From positions 45,824 through 109,823 of the forward strand of contig CALLBR010000005.1 of assembly GCA_937998865.1 (NCBI GenBank): a stretch of DNA of 64,000 bases, written 5' to 3'. Of this stretch, positions 7,961 through 18,050 are shown piece by piece. The notes beneath the pieces are model-generated. The model did no database searches. It had not been told where the DNA came from and saw nothing but the letters and a program-made list of their open reading frames with translations. Each line of letters opens with the position of its first letter. Positions within the stretch are counted from its first letter, which is position 1. This DNA is from an uncultured bacterium (GTDB lineage: Bacteria > Nitrospirota > Thermodesulfovibrionia > Thermodesulfovibrionales > Thermodesulfovibrionaceae). The translations under genes and the position numbers were made by a program.

Positions 7961-10009
7961 TTAATCTCCTATTTTTTCAATTTTACAATAAAAGCTTCTT
8001 CCAGAAGGTGTACAAGTGATAGGGTCTCTTAATTCATCATCAGTGAGGAAATTAAAGTTCCAACTATCGGACTCCTCACCCCATCCCCACGCTATTTTTA
8101 TAACACCTTTTTGAATAGATTGGGAGATTCTTGCTTTCATCTCAATTTTTCCCTTTGGAGTTGATACTCTTAGCATCTGTCCATCTTTTATCTTTAAATT
8201 CTCTGCATCAAGGGGATTAATATCTATATATGGTTCTGGTTCCATATCTCTCAATTGAGGAACATGTATAAACTGACTGTGGGTATAGCAATTTACTCTT
8301 TCTCCGCTTATTCCTATGAAATCATATTCCCTATTATTAGAGAAACTTATAGGATTCTGATTAAAGCCATTTATGAAAGGTATTGGGTCAAAACCTCCAT
8401 AAAGCAATCTTTCTGAGAATATCTCAACCTTTCTTGAAGGCGTTTTAAATCCCTCTGACTCATATTTTCTGAATCTTGGTTTTTCATACCAAATTCCCTT
8501 TGGATTTTTTAAAAGCATATCAATAGTTAATCCTGTTGGCTGAAGTTGATAGTCCAGGGCCTCTTCCACGCTTTTCCAAGGGAAATAATCCTCAAGTCCT
8601 AAAACCTTTGCCAACTCAAAAATAATTTCTATATCTCCTTTACTGTCCCCAACAGGTTCTATGACCTTCTTTTGTAACATGATAAAGGAATTTCTTATGT
8701 AAGCCCTATTTATCTGAGTTTTTTCAAAACAGCTGCTTGCAGGCAAAATTACATGGGCATACTGGGAAGTCTTATTTTTAAACATGTCAATCATTACCAA
8801 ACAATCAAGCTTTTCAAGAGCTTTTCTTACTTTATGAGAATCCATCATAGTAACCGCTGGATTTCCTGATTGAACAAAAAGCATTTTAATTGGGTAAGGC
8901 TTTTCTTTAAGAATCGCATCAATAAGGCATGATTGACCATGAAGTCCCCAAGTAGGGTGAAATTTTTCAAAGAGAGGGTAATCAACCATTACAGAGGGAA
9001 TAGAACTTACCAAGTCTCTTAATTGTATATTTTTAAGAGGAATTGGTTGGGGAATAAAGTCACCGCCTTCTATGTCAATATTTCCAGTAAGTGCTCTAAG
9101 AATGGAAATTGCTCGAGTAGTCTGAAAAACCTGAGTTTGCATATCTATTCCGTTTCCGTCAATGATGCAAGCTGGTTTAGTTTTTCCATAAAGCCTTGCC
9201 ATTTCCTTTATTTCATCAACACTTATCCCTGAAAGCTTTGACATTTCTTGAATATCTATTTTTGATAAAACTTCACAGAGACTATCAAAGCCAATACAAT
9301 AGTTTTTGATGAAATCCATATCGTAGAGACCTTCCTCTACAATGACTTTCATTAAACCTAATGCCAGTGCACCGTCATGAGCAGGTTTAATTTTGATCCA
9401 CAGATCTGCCATTTCAGTAAAAAAAGTCTTTATGGGATCCACTACAATTAATTTTGCTCCCTTTTCCTTTGCATAGATAATGGCTTCAGCCATGGTTGGA
9501 GCTGTATTTCTGTCATTTTTACCCCATATGACTATACATTTTGAATCTTTTACTTGCGGAATTGTTATGGCTCCATAAGTATAGGTATGCGCCATCTCTC
9601 GGGCAACAAAACAGACTGAACCATTTCCAAGAGCATTGGGTGAACCTAGGGCACTCATAAATCTCACTGAGTAATCCCAAGAAGTTCCCCAATCAGCAGC
9701 CATTCCCCTTAGAAGAGCTATGGATGCAGGAGAATATTCCTCTTTAATTTTTTCAAGTTTTTTTGCTATAAAACCAATTGCCTCATCCCAACTTACTTCT
9801 TTAAATTCTTCTGAGATTGAATTTCTCAAAAGAGGCTTGAGAATTCTGTTTTTAGAATAGACAATATTTTTTGCTTGCATTAGCTTTGGACATTTTATAG
9901 TTTTTTCAAAACTTGTTATTCTCTGAGCTCCTTGAATTTTACCCTCCAGGATTTCTACCTCCACCGGGCAACAAGCTGAACATAATCTACAAATTGTTAT
10001 CTCTCTCAT
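7961..10009 (-). CDS. Molybdopterin (bis-MGD) oxidoreductase, catalytic subunit type
   Basis: A 682-residue DMSO-reductase-superfamily protein. The N-terminal cluster motif is Cys7-x2-Cys10-x3-Cys14 with a fourth Cys40. The likely Mo/W ligand is Cys133 in [11 protein letters not shown]. The C-terminal molydop-binding domain is present ([16 protein letters not shown] and following). There is no twin-arginine signal, and no iron-sulfur or membrane subunit is adjacent, so it is probably cytoplasmic and works with soluble carriers. The substrate cannot be read from sequence; thiosulfate/polysulfide reductase and acetylene hydratase relatives share this layout. It lies nine bases after a methyltransferase gene and two bases before msrBA, apparently in one operon. 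Confidence 0.9.
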   Translation of the reverse strand: MREITICRLCSACCPVEVEILEGKIQGAQRITSFEKTIKCPKLMQAKNIVYSKNRILKPLLRNSISEEFKEVSWDEAIGFIAKKLEKIKEEYSPASIALLRGMAADWGTSWDYSVRFMSALGSPNALGNGSVCFVAREMAHTYTYGAITIPQVKDSKCIVIWGKNDRNTAPTMAEAIIYAKEKGAKLIVVDPIKTFFTEMADLWIKIKPAHDGALALGLMKVIVEEGLYDMDFIKNYCIGFDSLCEVLSKIDIQEMSKLSGISVDEIKEMARLYGKTKPACIIDGNGIDMQTQVFQTTRAISILRALTGNIDIEGGDFIPQPIPLKNIQLRDLVSSIPSVMVDYPLFEKFHPTWGLHGQSCLIDAILKEKPYPIKMLFVQSGNPAVTMMDSHKVRKALEKLDCLVMIDMFKNKTSQYAHVILPASSCFEKTQINRAYIRNSFIMLQKKVIEPVGDSKGDIEIIFELAKVLGLEDYFPWKSVEEALDYQLQPTGLTIDMLLKNPKGIWYEKPRFRKYESEGFKTPSRKVEIFSERLLYGGFDPIPFINGFNQNPISFSNNREYDFIGISGERVNCYTHSQFIHVPQLRDMEPEPYIDINPLDAENLKIKDGQMLRVSTPKGKIEMKARISQSIQKGVIKIAWGWGEESDSWNFNFLTDDELRDPITCTPSGRSFYCKIEKIGD

Positions 10010-10018
10010 TTTATCCCC

Positions 10019-10957
10019 CTACCTAATTGCTTTAATATAGAGACTTTTTATAAGCTCTGCATGATTTCTATGATTTCTTATTTTCCACATTACCTCTCCC
10101 TTATGGGTAATATTCCAGGGAGGATTTATGTAGTTATCGTAACCTTTAAGTATTCGTTCTAAATTGTCTATTCCAAAACCAGTGAATTTACCATTCCTTT
10201 TTCCACCAATCCAATTTTCTATATCTGTAACTTCTTCAGACCAGGAAAAAGGATCAGAGATGAGAATCTGAGAATTAGTTTTGGAGGCTATTCTGTTCAT
10301 TTCTTGGATGTGTTGGAGAGGGTAAGGGACCTTATCAATAAGATTTAGTGAGGATATGTTATTAAAAATTTCAGGAGGGAAAGGTAATTTTAAAGCATCA
10401 CCGATAATAAAATCTACCTTTTCAGTATTAATTCTATGAGGAAGTTCTATTTTGGCAGGACTCGTAATATTTCCCTCTTGAATAATCTCAAACTCCATTG
10501 ATCTATTTTTCATTATTTCTCTTGATGCTTTAATAAATGCCGTAGATAAGTCTACTCCAATGGCATAATCACTTTTTGAAGCCATTTCAAAGACAAATCT
10601 TCCTACAGCACAACCTAAATCCAAAGAAAAGCCTTTGTTAAAATTCATCAAATTAGCCCACTCATTGTAAGCAGGAAGCCATTCTTTATCATCTATTAGA
10701 TCTCCATAGTGAGACCATAAATAGGAAGAGACAACTTTCTGGTTTTCGTATTTATTTCTCTTATCCGGAAACCAATGGGGATCAGGTGTTAGTATGGCTA
10801 TGCCCTCCTCAATTCTGTATATTCTTCCACATTTTTTACAGGTGAGAGAACCTAAAATTATGTCTTCCTCCTCTATTTTATCTACACATAATCTCAAGGA
10901 ATTCTCTTCCGGTAGACAGGCTGGACATATGAGTATTTCCAACAAAAACTTCTTCAT
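10019..10957 (-). CDS. SAM methyltransferase with Trm112-like zinc ribbon
   Basis: 312 residues. The N-terminus is a Trm112-type domain with Cys11-x2-Cys14 and Cys40-x2-Cys43, presumably binding zinc. A class I SAM methyltransferase follows, with motif I LDLGCAVGRFV (about 115) and an acidic loop at GVDLS. The start is fixed by GGGAGGAATT just upstream. A minus-strand TATAAT at 10986-10991 is a plausible -10 box. It is the first gene of the run with the molybdopterin oxidoreductase, msrBA and uvsE. Its substrate is unknown. Confidence 0.8.
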   Translation of the reverse strand: MKKFLLEILICPACLPEENSLRLCVDKIEEEDIILGSLTCKKCGRIYRIEEGIAILTPDPHWFPDKRNKYENQKVVSSYLWSHYGDLIDDKEWLPAYNEWANLMNFNKGFSLDLGCAVGRFVFEMASKSDYAIGVDLSTAFIKASREIMKNRSMEFEIIQEGNITSPAKIELPHRINTEKVDFIIGDALKLPFPPEIFNNISSLNLIDKVPYPLQHIQEMNRIASKTNSQILISDPFSWSEEVTDIENWIGGKRNGKFTGFGIDNLERILKGYDNYINPPWNITHKGEVMWKIRNHRNHAELIKSLYIKAIR

Positions 10958-11193
10958 AATTCCTCCCTTCTTGATTTCTTAAAAGATTATATAAAATACA
11001 AATTGAATATTTCTATATTAGCAATAGAAAATAGTGAGCTTAAAAGAAATTCAAAAGATGGATAGGTAAATAGCACTTCTGCTCTTTAAAATCACTGCAA
11101 TAAGGGAGGTTATCTTTGATTAAATAGCCTTTTAAAGGCTTTTTCAGTGATAGATAAATTAAAGTGGCAGGTATTTTTTGAGTAAATTTTTTC

Positions 11194-11223
11194 TTGACTT
11201 AAACATATTTCATATTGTTTAAT
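11194..11223 (+). promoter_or_regulatory. ilvE promoter, leaderless arrangement
   Basis: TTGACT (11194-11199) and TTTAAT (11218-11223) are separated by 18 bases. Only six bases separate the -10 box from the ATG at 11230, so transcription should begin at or next to the start codon. Confidence 0.6.
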
Positions 11224-11229
11224 ATACTG

Positions 11230-12144
11230 ATGGTGCCGAAAACAGATAAAATCTGGATGGACGGTAAATTCGTAGACTGGGATGATGCAAAAATTCACAT
11301 TTTAACACACTCTCTTCATTATGGATTGGCTGTTTTTGAAGGTATTAGGTGTTACAGAACTGAGGAGGGTCCTGCAGTATTTCGCCTAAAAGATCACATT
11401 GAAAGACTATTTAAGTCTGCACATATATTTACTCTAAATATACCCTTCAGTGAAGAGGAAATTGTTGAAGCAGTAAAAGAATCCATTAGAGTTAATAAGA
11501 TAGAGTCCTGTTACATAAGACCAATAGTTTATGTAGGGTATGGTAACATGGGACTTTATCCAAAAAATAATCCTGTACATGTAGCCATAGCACTTTGGAA
11601 TTGGGGAGCCTATCTTGGAGAGGAGGGGCTTCAGAAGGGGATAAGGGTTAAAACATCTTCCTTTATAAGAAATCATGTAAATTCAAATATGTCCAGAGGT
11701 AAAGTGGCAGGTTACTATGTAAATAGTCAACTAGCAAAAATAGAGGCTATTTCTTGTGGTTTTGATGAGGCTCTTTTACTTGATACTGAAGGCTATGTTT
11801 CTGAAGGAAGTGGAGAGAATGTATTTATAGTGAGGAAGGGATATTTAAAAACTACGCCCCTTACTTCGATACTTGAGGGAATTACCAGAGATTCAGTAAT
11901 AAAGATTGCAAAAGATTTGAATATAGAAGTAAAAGAGGAAAGATTCACAAGAGATGAAGTATATATTGCAGATGAAGCATTCTTTACAGGCACTGCTGCT
12001 GAGATAACACCTATTAGAGAATTAGATGGAAGAGTCATCGGAAATGGCAATAGAGGACCGTTGACAGAGAAGATTCAGAGCATGTTTTTTGATATTGTAA
12101 AAGGAAAAAACCCCAAATACAGACACTGGCTTGATTTTGTCTAA
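11230..12144 (+). CDS. ilvE: Branched-chain amino acid aminotransferase
   Basis: A class IV PLP aminotransferase of 304 residues from this start, performing the last step of valine, leucine and isoleucine synthesis. Motifs include [24 protein letters not shown], the PLP lysine in the [12 protein letters not shown] region and [11 protein letters not shown] chose ATG 11230 over an in-frame TTG at 11215, because the TTG would sit within the promoter -10 region and no ribosome binding site supports either. Its stop is only four bases from the end of the convergent small cytochrome gene. Confidence 0.93.
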   Translation: MVPKTDKIWMDGKFVDWDDAKIHILTHSLHYGLAVFEGIRCYRTEEGPAVFRLKDHIERLFKSAHIFTLNIPFSEEEIVEAVKESIRVNKIESCYIRPIVYVGYGNMGLYPKNNPVHVAIALWNWGAYLGEEGLQKGIRVKTSSFIRNHVNSNMSRGKVAGYYVNSQLAKIEAISCGFDEALLLDTEGYVSEGSGENVFIVRKGYLKTTPLTSILEGITRDSVIKIAKDLNIEVKEERFTRDEVYIADEAFFTGTAAEITPIRELDGRVIGNGNRGPLTEKIQSMFFDIVKGKNPKYRHWLDFV

Positions 12145-12148
12145 GGGT

Positions 12149-12388
12149 CTATTTTAATTGAAGATAATCTGAAGCTTTATTAATATCATCATCTGTTAAA
12201 TTTCTATGTATTTTTGACATTTTACCATTTCTAAGTTTATTTATTAATTCATCCTTTGATTTTATCTCTCTTTCTTGCACTATTTTTGAGATGACTTTGT
12301 CATCTTTATGACATTTATCACATTTAAGAGCATACGAATTTGATATAAAAACGAACAAAGAGATAATAACAAAGATTATAGTTTTCAT
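12149..12388 (-). CDS. Small periplasmic monoheme cytochrome c
   Basis: 79 residues. A signal peptide (1-20, ending SYA) is followed by heme motif CDKCH (23-27) and a short helical tail with KMSKIHRNLTDDDI, where Met could be the axial ligand. It is close to the minimum size for class I cytochrome c. AAGGAGT precedes the ATG. It lies five bases after gatB and is the last gene of the long minus-strand run. The electron partner is unknown. Confidence 0.82.
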   Translation of the reverse strand: MKTIIFVIISLFVFISNSYALKCDKCHKDDKVISKIVQEREIKSKDELINKLRNGKMSKIHRNLTDDDINKASDYLQLK

Positions 12389-12393
12389 CTTCT

Positions 12394-13821
12394 TTACTCC
12401 TTTAAGATTTTCATAACTAATTCATTTACAATTTTAGGATTAGCTTTACCTTTAGTTAGCTTCATTACTTGACCTACAAAAAATCCAATAAGCTTTTCCT
12501 CTCCCTTTTTGAATCTTTCTACTTCTTTTGGATTTTTGTCCATAACTTCTTTAATTACTTCTATAATAATAGAATCGTCGGAAATTTGTGTTAGACCCTT
12601 CTGTTTAACAATAGTTTCAGCTGATTTTCCGGTTTTATACATTTCTTCGAATACTTCTTTTGCTATATTTCTGTTTATTATATTTTTCTCTACTAAGTGA
12701 GTTAGTTCTACCAACTGAGAAGGTTTAAGATTACATGAAGTTATGTCCTTGCCGTCTTCATTAAGAAGTCTTAAGAGTTCTACCATAATCCAATTTGAGA
12801 TTTCTTTAGGTTTTCCACCTAATTTTACTGCCTCTTCAAACCATTCAGCTAATGATTTTTCCTCTGTTAGAATCTCTGCATCATAAAGAGGTAGTCCATA
12901 ATCTCTTGTAAATCTCATAATTTTAGCATCAGGCAATTCAGGCATTTCCTTGATAATTTTTTCTTTCCAATCTTCTGAGATTAAAACTGGCACAAGATCA
13001 GGCTCTGGAAAGTATCTATAGTCATGAGCTTCTTCCTTTGAACGCATGGATTGAGTAGTTCCTGTGGAAGAGTCCCAAAGTCTGGTTTCTTGAATAATTT
13101 TTTCTCCGTTACTTAGAAGTTTTATTTGTCTTTTAATTTCATACTCAAGGGCTTTTTCCACAAATCGGAATGAATTAATATTTTTTATCTCTGTTTTCAC
13201 ACCGAATTCTTGTGAACCTAAGGGTCGAACAGATACATTTGCATCACAGCGAAGGGAACCTTGTTCAAGATTTCCATCACATACTCCTAGGTATCTTAGT
13301 ATTGTTCTTAATTTTTTCATATAAAGAGCAGCTTCCTTCGGAGATCTTATATCTGGTTCTGAAACTATTTCCATGAGTGGCACGCCAGTTCTATTAAAAT
13401 CAACTAGACTATATCCTGAGGGATCATGAATATTCTTACCAGCATCTTCCTCTAAATGAATCCTCTTTATTCTTATTCTTTTCTTTTCTCCATCCACAGT
13501 GATTTCAAGATATCCATTCTCGCATAGGGGTAACTCATATTGACTTATTTGATACCCCTTGGGAAGATCAGGATAAAAATAATTTTTTCTTGCAAATCTA
13601 CTATAAGGTGAAATCGTACAATTTAATGCCAAACCTGTTTTTATGGTATACTCAACGGCTTTTTTATTTAATACTGGAAGTACTCCAGGCATTCCAAGAC
13701 AGATAGGACAGACCTGTGTATTAGGTTCTGCACCAAATTGAGTTGAACAGCTGCAGAATATCTTACTGTCTGTTAAAAGCTGTGCATGCACTTCCAATCC
13801 AATAATTGCCTCGTATTGCAT
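12394..13821 (-). CDS. gatB: Asp-tRNA(Asn)/Glu-tRNA(Gln) amidotransferase subunit B
   Basis: 475 residues, normal length. GatB binds the misacylated tRNA and activates its carboxyl group with ATP, within GatCAB. The N-terminal motif [31 protein letters not shown], the cradle-domain block YFPEPDLVP and the C-terminal YqeY-like tail domain are all visible. It lies ten bases after gatA on the same strand. No gatC is adjacent; it must be elsewhere. Confidence 0.97.
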   Translation of the reverse strand: MQYEAIIGLEVHAQLLTDSKIFCSCSTQFGAEPNTQVCPICLGMPGVLPVLNKKAVEYTIKTGLALNCTISPYSRFARKNYFYPDLPKGYQISQYELPLCENGYLEITVDGEKKRIRIKRIHLEEDAGKNIHDPSGYSLVDFNRTGVPLMEIVSEPDIRSPKEAALYMKKLRTILRYLGVCDGNLEQGSLRCDANVSVRPLGSQEFGVKTEIKNINSFRFVEKALEYEIKRQIKLLSNGEKIIQETRLWDSSTGTTQSMRSKEEAHDYRYFPEPDLVPVLISEDWKEKIIKEMPELPDAKIMRFTRDYGLPLYDAEILTEEKSLAEWFEEAVKLGGKPKEISNWIMVELLRLLNEDGKDITSCNLKPSQLVELTHLVEKNIINRNIAKEVFEEMYKTGKSAETIVKQKGLTQISDDSIIIEVIKEVMDKNPKEVERFKKGEEKLIGFFVGQVMKLTKGKANPKIVNELVMKILKE

Positions 13822-13831
13822 AATCTCTCCT

Positions 13832-15286
13832 TTATAGATTTGGTTTCATTTTATGCCAAGGTGTTGCTTGTTCATAAGCATAGGCTAATTGAAGGATACG
13901 AGCCTCATCAAAGTTTTTGCCTATTATTTGTAAACCAATGGGAAGTCCCTTTTGAGTGAATCCACAAGGAATTGAAATTGCAGGCACTCCAGCAAGATTG
14001 ACTGATATTGTGAAAATATCAGATAAGTACATTTGAAGAGGGTCATCTATTTTTTCACCAATTTTAAATGCTGCGGTAGGTGCAGTAGGAGTGACTATAA
14101 AGTCAACTTTTTTAAAAGCTTCTTCAAAATCTTTTTTTATAAGTGTTCTTACTTGTAATGCTTTTTTATAGTAGGCATCATAATATCCTGCAGTAAGACA
14201 GTAGGTTCCAAGCATAATTCTTCTCTTAACTTCTTGTCCAAAGCCTTCAGATCTGGTCTTCATGTACATATCTAAAAGATCCTCACCTCTTGCTCTTAAA
14301 CCATACTTGACACCATCATATCTTGCAAGATTTGAAGATGCTTCAGAAGTAGCCACAATATAGTAAGTGGCTACCGCATATTCTGTATGCGGTAATGAAA
14401 TTTCTATGGGAATACATCCAAGAGATTCCAAATGATTGATTGCTTGTTTTACTGCTTCCTCTACTTCTTCCTCCATTCCAGAAATAAAATACTCCTTGGG
14501 TATTCCTATTTTAAATCCTTTTATATCTTGGCCCAGAAATTCGGTAAAATCAGTGGATTCTAAGGGTGCAGATGTCGAATCCAGTGGATCAAATCCCGCA
14601 ATAACATTCATTATAAGTGCGGCATCAGAGACAGACTTTGTTATAGGTCCTATCTGGTCTAAAGAAGAGGCAAAAGCTACGAGTCCGAATCTTGATACTC
14701 TTCCATATGTGGGTTTTAATCCTACTACTCCACAGAAAGAAGATGGCTGCCTTATGGATCCTCCGGTGTCAGATCCTAAGGCAGCAATGCATTCGTCAGC
14801 AGCTACAGCTGCAGCACTACCACCAGAACTTCCACCAGGTACTCTTTCTAGATCCCAAGGATTTCTTGTTATGTGATATCCAGAATTTTCTGTGGAAGAA
14901 CCCATGGCAAATTCATCCATGTTGGTTTTCCCAGTTAAAATGTATTTTTGTCTTAATAGTTTTGAAGTAACTGTGCTTTCGTATGGTGGATAGAAATTAT
15001 AGAGAATCTTTGAAGCACAGGTGGTCAAAAACCCCTTTGTACAAATATTATCCTTCACAGCAATAGGAATACCTGTGAGGATATTTTTTCTCCCACTAAA
15101 AATTGCATTCTCTGCATCTCGAGCCATATCATAGGCTTTGTCAGGAATTATGGTAAGGTAAGCTTTTACTTTTGGTTCTATTTCTTGAATTCTTTTAAAT
15201 ACATCAATTAAAACTTCATGAGGTCTAATTTCTCCATTATGTATCATTTTTGCTACTTCTGTTAGAGTTAATTTATGAAGTTCCAA
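13832..15286 (-). CDS. gatA: Asp-tRNA(Asn)/Glu-tRNA(Gln) amidotransferase subunit A
   Basis: A 484-residue amidase-signature enzyme that frees ammonia from glutamine for GatB. The Ser-cisSer-Lys triad elements are visible: Lys in [10 protein letters not shown], the glycine/serine loop [11 protein letters not shown] and the nucleophile region [12 protein letters not shown]. It is preceded by a GGGAGG-like ribosome binding site. It is translated just before gatB. Confidence 0.97.
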   Translation of the reverse strand: MELHKLTLTEVAKMIHNGEIRPHEVLIDVFKRIQEIEPKVKAYLTIIPDKAYDMARDAENAIFSGRKNILTGIPIAVKDNICTKGFLTTCASKILYNFYPPYESTVTSKLLRQKYILTGKTNMDEFAMGSSTENSGYHITRNPWDLERVPGGSSGGSAAAVAADECIAALGSDTGGSIRQPSSFCGVVGLKPTYGRVSRFGLVAFASSLDQIGPITKSVSDAALIMNVIAGFDPLDSTSAPLESTDFTEFLGQDIKGFKIGIPKEYFISGMEEEVEEAVKQAINHLESLGCIPIEISLPHTEYAVATYYIVATSEASSNLARYDGVKYGLRARGEDLLDMYMKTRSEGFGQEVKRRIMLGTYCLTAGYYDAYYKKALQVRTLIKKDFEEAFKKVDFIVTPTAPTAAFKIGEKIDDPLQMYLSDIFTISVNLAGVPAISIPCGFTQKGLPIGLQIIGKNFDEARILQLAYAYEQATPWHKMKPNL

Positions 15287-15327
15287 GATTAACCTCCCTC
15301 ATTTTTTATGAGATAAAATAAAGCAAT

Positions 15328-16428
15328 TCATTTCTTTTTTTCAAGTTGAGTACATCTAACATAGTCTAATTTCATAAATCTCATGCATCCATTGCAGTAT
15401 ATGCAATCACAAAGATCCTTTCCTTTAAACCATTTTTTAGGAAGATCTGGCTCTCTAATAAGTGGTCGGGAAAGTGATATGAGGTCAGCATCGTTTTTCT
15501 GTAAAATATCTTCAGCAAGAGTTCTTGAACGGATTCCTCCTACAAGCATAATGGGTACGTTGAGATTTTTTTTAAATTCTTTTGAAAAAACTCTAAAATA
15601 TGCTTCTTTTTCTTTAGAATCTATTTTAGGTCTAACAGGTCTCTCTTCTGGTTTAGACTCTACTATTCCTCCGCTTACTTCAATAGCATCTATTCCAAGA
15701 TTTTCAAGTCTTTTTGCAATTCTTAAACTCTCCTCAAGGGTAAGTCCCTTTTCAACAAAATCACAGGCATTTAGTTTTATCATTACAGGATAGTCATATC
15801 CCACATTATCGCGAATGGAGTTATAAACTTCCTCAAGAAAATGAAATCTTCTTTCTTCATCACCACCCCAATAGTCATCTCTTCTGTTAGTATAGGGCGA
15901 TAGAAACTGATTTATGAGATACCCATGGGCTCCATGGATTTGTATGCCGTCAAAACCTGCTTCTTTTGCTCTTTTTGCAGCCTTTCCAAAGGAGTCTATA
16001 ATATCCCATATTTCTTCATTAGTAAGTTCTCTTGGCATTACTTTATAAGTAGGCTCATAAACAGCAGAAGGAGCGACAGGATTCGAACCATAAAGAAAAA
16101 GAGAGGAACATTGTCTTCCGCCATGATTTAATTGAATAACTATTTTACCTTCTGCTTCATGAACTGCTCTTGTTAGTTTTGATAAACCTTCCACATAGAA
16201 ATCATTATGGATACAAAGCATCTTTGGTGCGCTTCTTCCTGATAGATGGACTAATGCATTACCTGTGATTATCAATCCTACAGATCCCTTTGCTAAGGTT
16301 ACATAGAGATTTATGAGTTTTTCTGTGACAAAACCGTCCTCATCAGCCATTTTTTCGTAAGTAGCAGATCTGACTATTCTGTTTTTCATTGTAATTGACT
16401 TTATTTTAAATTCTGTAAAGAGCTTCAT
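15328..16428 (-). CDS. Old-yellow-enzyme-family NADH:flavin oxidoreductase
   Basis: A 366-residue FMN TIM-barrel protein. Motifs are the start MKNRIVRSATYE, IQLNHGGRQ, the active-site/FMN block GFDGIQIHGAHGYLINQFLSP and NRRDDYWGG. The C-terminal Cys cluster CDCIYCNGCM resembles the iron-sulfur motif of 2,4-dienoyl-CoA reductase-type members, but the protein ends there without the NAD(P)-binding domains. The likely activity is reduction of an activated alkene; the substrate is unknown. The start overlaps the pdxA stop (ATGA), so translation is coupled. Confidence 0.88.
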   Translation of the reverse strand: MKLFTEFKIKSITMKNRIVRSATYEKMADEDGFVTEKLINLYVTLAKGSVGLIITGNALVHLSGRSAPKMLCIHNDFYVEGLSKLTRAVHEAEGKIVIQLNHGGRQCSSLFLYGSNPVAPSAVYEPTYKVMPRELTNEEIWDIIDSFGKAAKRAKEAGFDGIQIHGAHGYLINQFLSPYTNRRDDYWGGDEERRFHFLEEVYNSIRDNVGYDYPVMIKLNACDFVEKGLTLEESLRIAKRLENLGIDAIEVSGGIVESKPEERPVRPKIDSKEKEAYFRVFSKEFKKNLNVPIMLVGGIRSRTLAEDILQKNDADLISLSRPLIREPDLPKKWFKGKDLCDCIYCNGCMRFMKLDYVRCTQLEKKK

Positions 16429-17378
16429 TTTTTCACCATCCTTAAAGATAATTTTATTGCTTCAATAAGGCTTCCAGGAGAGGCTTTACCTTGCCAAGCA
16501 ATGTCATAGGCTGTTCCATGGTCAGGAGATGTTCTAATGAAAGGGAGCCCTAGTGTAAAATTTACACCTGTTTCAAAGGAAATCATTTTAAAAGGAGCTA
16601 AAGCCTGATCATGATACATGGCAACAACAATATCAAATTCACCTTTATAGGCTCTGTAAAATAATGAATCAGGAGGGTAAGGACCTGAAACATTTATTCC
16701 GAAATTTTTTGCCTCTTCCACTGCCGGGTATATTTCTTCTATCTCTTCTCTACCAAGAATCCCATCTTCTCCTGCATGGGGATTTAATCCACATACGCCT
16801 ATTCGAGGATTTTCTATTTGAAGCATATCGCAAGCTTTTTTTGCAAAAAATATAGAATTAATGACTCTATCTTTTTTAATAAGATATGGAACCTCTTTAA
16901 GAGGTACATGAATTGTAACAAGAACTAACTTTAATGTCTCACTGTAAAATGCCATGGCATAATTCTCAGTGTTTGTTAATTCAGCAAGCATTTCTGTGTG
17001 TCCATTCCAGGGTAATCCTGCCATTTTTAGAGCACTCTTAGAAATAGGGCAAGTTACTATTGCCTCTGTGATTCCAAGTTTACAGAGTTCTACTGCTTTC
17101 TTAATGTATGAAAAGGCTGCTTGACCACTCTGTTGAGATGGTTTTCCTTTTGGAAGTTTTGAGGGGTCTTCTATTTCATTTAAGTTTAAGATTTCTATGT
17201 TGTCAGGGTCAAAATCTATGTCTAAAGATTTTATTACTTCTTTAATAATTGCTCTATCACCTATGACAAGGGGATTGCATATTTTGTATAAATCTTCTTG
17301 TAAAAAGGCTTTTACAATAATTTCAGGGCCTATTCCTGCTGGATCTCCCATGGTAATAGCGATTCTCTTTTTAGCCAT
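16425..17378 (-). CDS. pdxA: 4-hydroxythreonine-4-phosphate dehydrogenase PdxA
   Basis: 317 residues from this start. It catalyses NAD-dependent oxidation in DXP-dependent pyridoxal phosphate synthesis. Signatures are ITMGDPAGIGPEI at the N-terminus, PWNGHTEMLAEL near 130, CGLNPHAGEDG and the C-terminal RTSPDHGTAYDIA. I use the ATG at 17378 and not one 33 bases upstream, because GAGGAGG sits seven bases before it and the protein then starts at the family position. PdxA paralogues acting on other substrates exist, and PdxJ is not adjacent, so the pathway role is likely but not proven. Confidence 0.92.
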   Translation of the reverse strand: MAKKRIAITMGDPAGIGPEIIVKAFLQEDLYKICNPLVIGDRAIIKEVIKSLDIDFDPDNIEILNLNEIEDPSKLPKGKPSQQSGQAAFSYIKKAVELCKLGITEAIVTCPISKSALKMAGLPWNGHTEMLAELTNTENYAMAFYSETLKLVLVTIHVPLKEVPYLIKKDRVINSIFFAKKACDMLQIENPRIGVCGLNPHAGEDGILGREEIEEIYPAVEEAKNFGINVSGPYPPDSLFYRAYKGEFDIVVAMYHDQALAPFKMISFETGVNFTLGLPFIRTSPDHGTAYDIAWQGKASPGSLIEAIKLSLRMVKK

Positions 17379-17407
17379 ATTTTCCTCCTCTTTTAAGTAA
17401 AGAATTT

Positions 17408-18046
17408 TCAATATGTTAGAACAGTATCATCGTCTCGAGGGATAAATTTAAATAGAGAATCTTTTAGATTCGTATTTATCTTAAGTGAATTAAAATAGAT
17501 TTGTATTACATTGCCATAAGTATCTCTAATTTTCATACTTTTTATGGGAAAGTCCTCTTCATTTACTGATAATTCAATTTTTTCTATGTTTCCCATTTTT
17601 TCCTTAGGTTTAAGCATGATATTGTTTTCAGAAATTTTATTTACTTCAAAATCTCTCTTAATAACAGCCATTCTTGACAGTAAGGCAAAGGGAAGTTGAC
17701 CATATTTTTCAATGTGAAATTTACTCTTTATTGCTTGCTTTGCCTTTACGTCATATACTATGAGATTTTCTTTATTTATGTATATGATTTGGGGATTTTC
17801 TCCTGAGTATTGCCATCTAATTTTGTCACCTTTTATAAAGAACTTTCCACTGAATTTTTGAGTTTTATCTAAATCTTTTATATAACTAATTTGAACAAAA
17901 TTTCCGCTTGCGTCAATAATTTTTTTATAGGCATGCTCAAGCTTTGATATAACCTCATCCTGAGCTAAGGATGGGCTCAACAAAGAAAAGTTAAGGATTG
18001 CAAAACTTAAAAAAATTTTGTAAATTAATTTGTCTTTTTTTGGCAT
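17408..18046 (-). CDS. lolA: Outer-membrane lipoprotein carrier protein LolA
   Basis: 212 residues from this start. LolA ferries lipoproteins across the periplasm. The signal peptide KLIYKIFLSFAILNFSLLSPSLAQ, the GNFVQISYIKDLDKTQKFSGKF strand region and IRWQYSGENPQIIYINKENLIVYD match the family. A longer reading frame upstream (to 18115) overlaps the previous gene. The chosen ATG puts the signal peptide at the N-terminus. No ribosome binding site is seen, but TATAAT at 18054-18059 is seven bases upstream, hinting at an internal leaderless promoter. It implies an outer membrane. Confidence 0.85.
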   Translation of the reverse strand: MPKKDKLIYKIFLSFAILNFSLLSPSLAQDEVISKLEHAYKKIIDASGNFVQISYIKDLDKTQKFSGKFFIKGDKIRWQYSGENPQIIYINKENLIVYDVKAKQAIKSKFHIEKYGQLPFALLSRMAVIKRDFEVNKISENNIMLKPKEKMGNIEKIELSVNEEDFPIKSMKIRDTYGNVIQIYFNSLKINTNLKDSLFKFIPRDDDTVLTY

Positions 18047-18050
18047 ATTT

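Noticed and set aside
11121..11145. Small hairpin AGCCTTTTAAAGGCT followed by TTTTT
   Set aside because: It has terminator shape on the plus strand, but no plus-strand gene lies upstream, and the effective stem is only about five pairs. Left out as a feature.
14436..14970. Two long plus-strand frames opposite gatA
   Set aside because: They lie wholly inside gatA, have no recognisable domains or ribosome binding sites, and gatA is certain.
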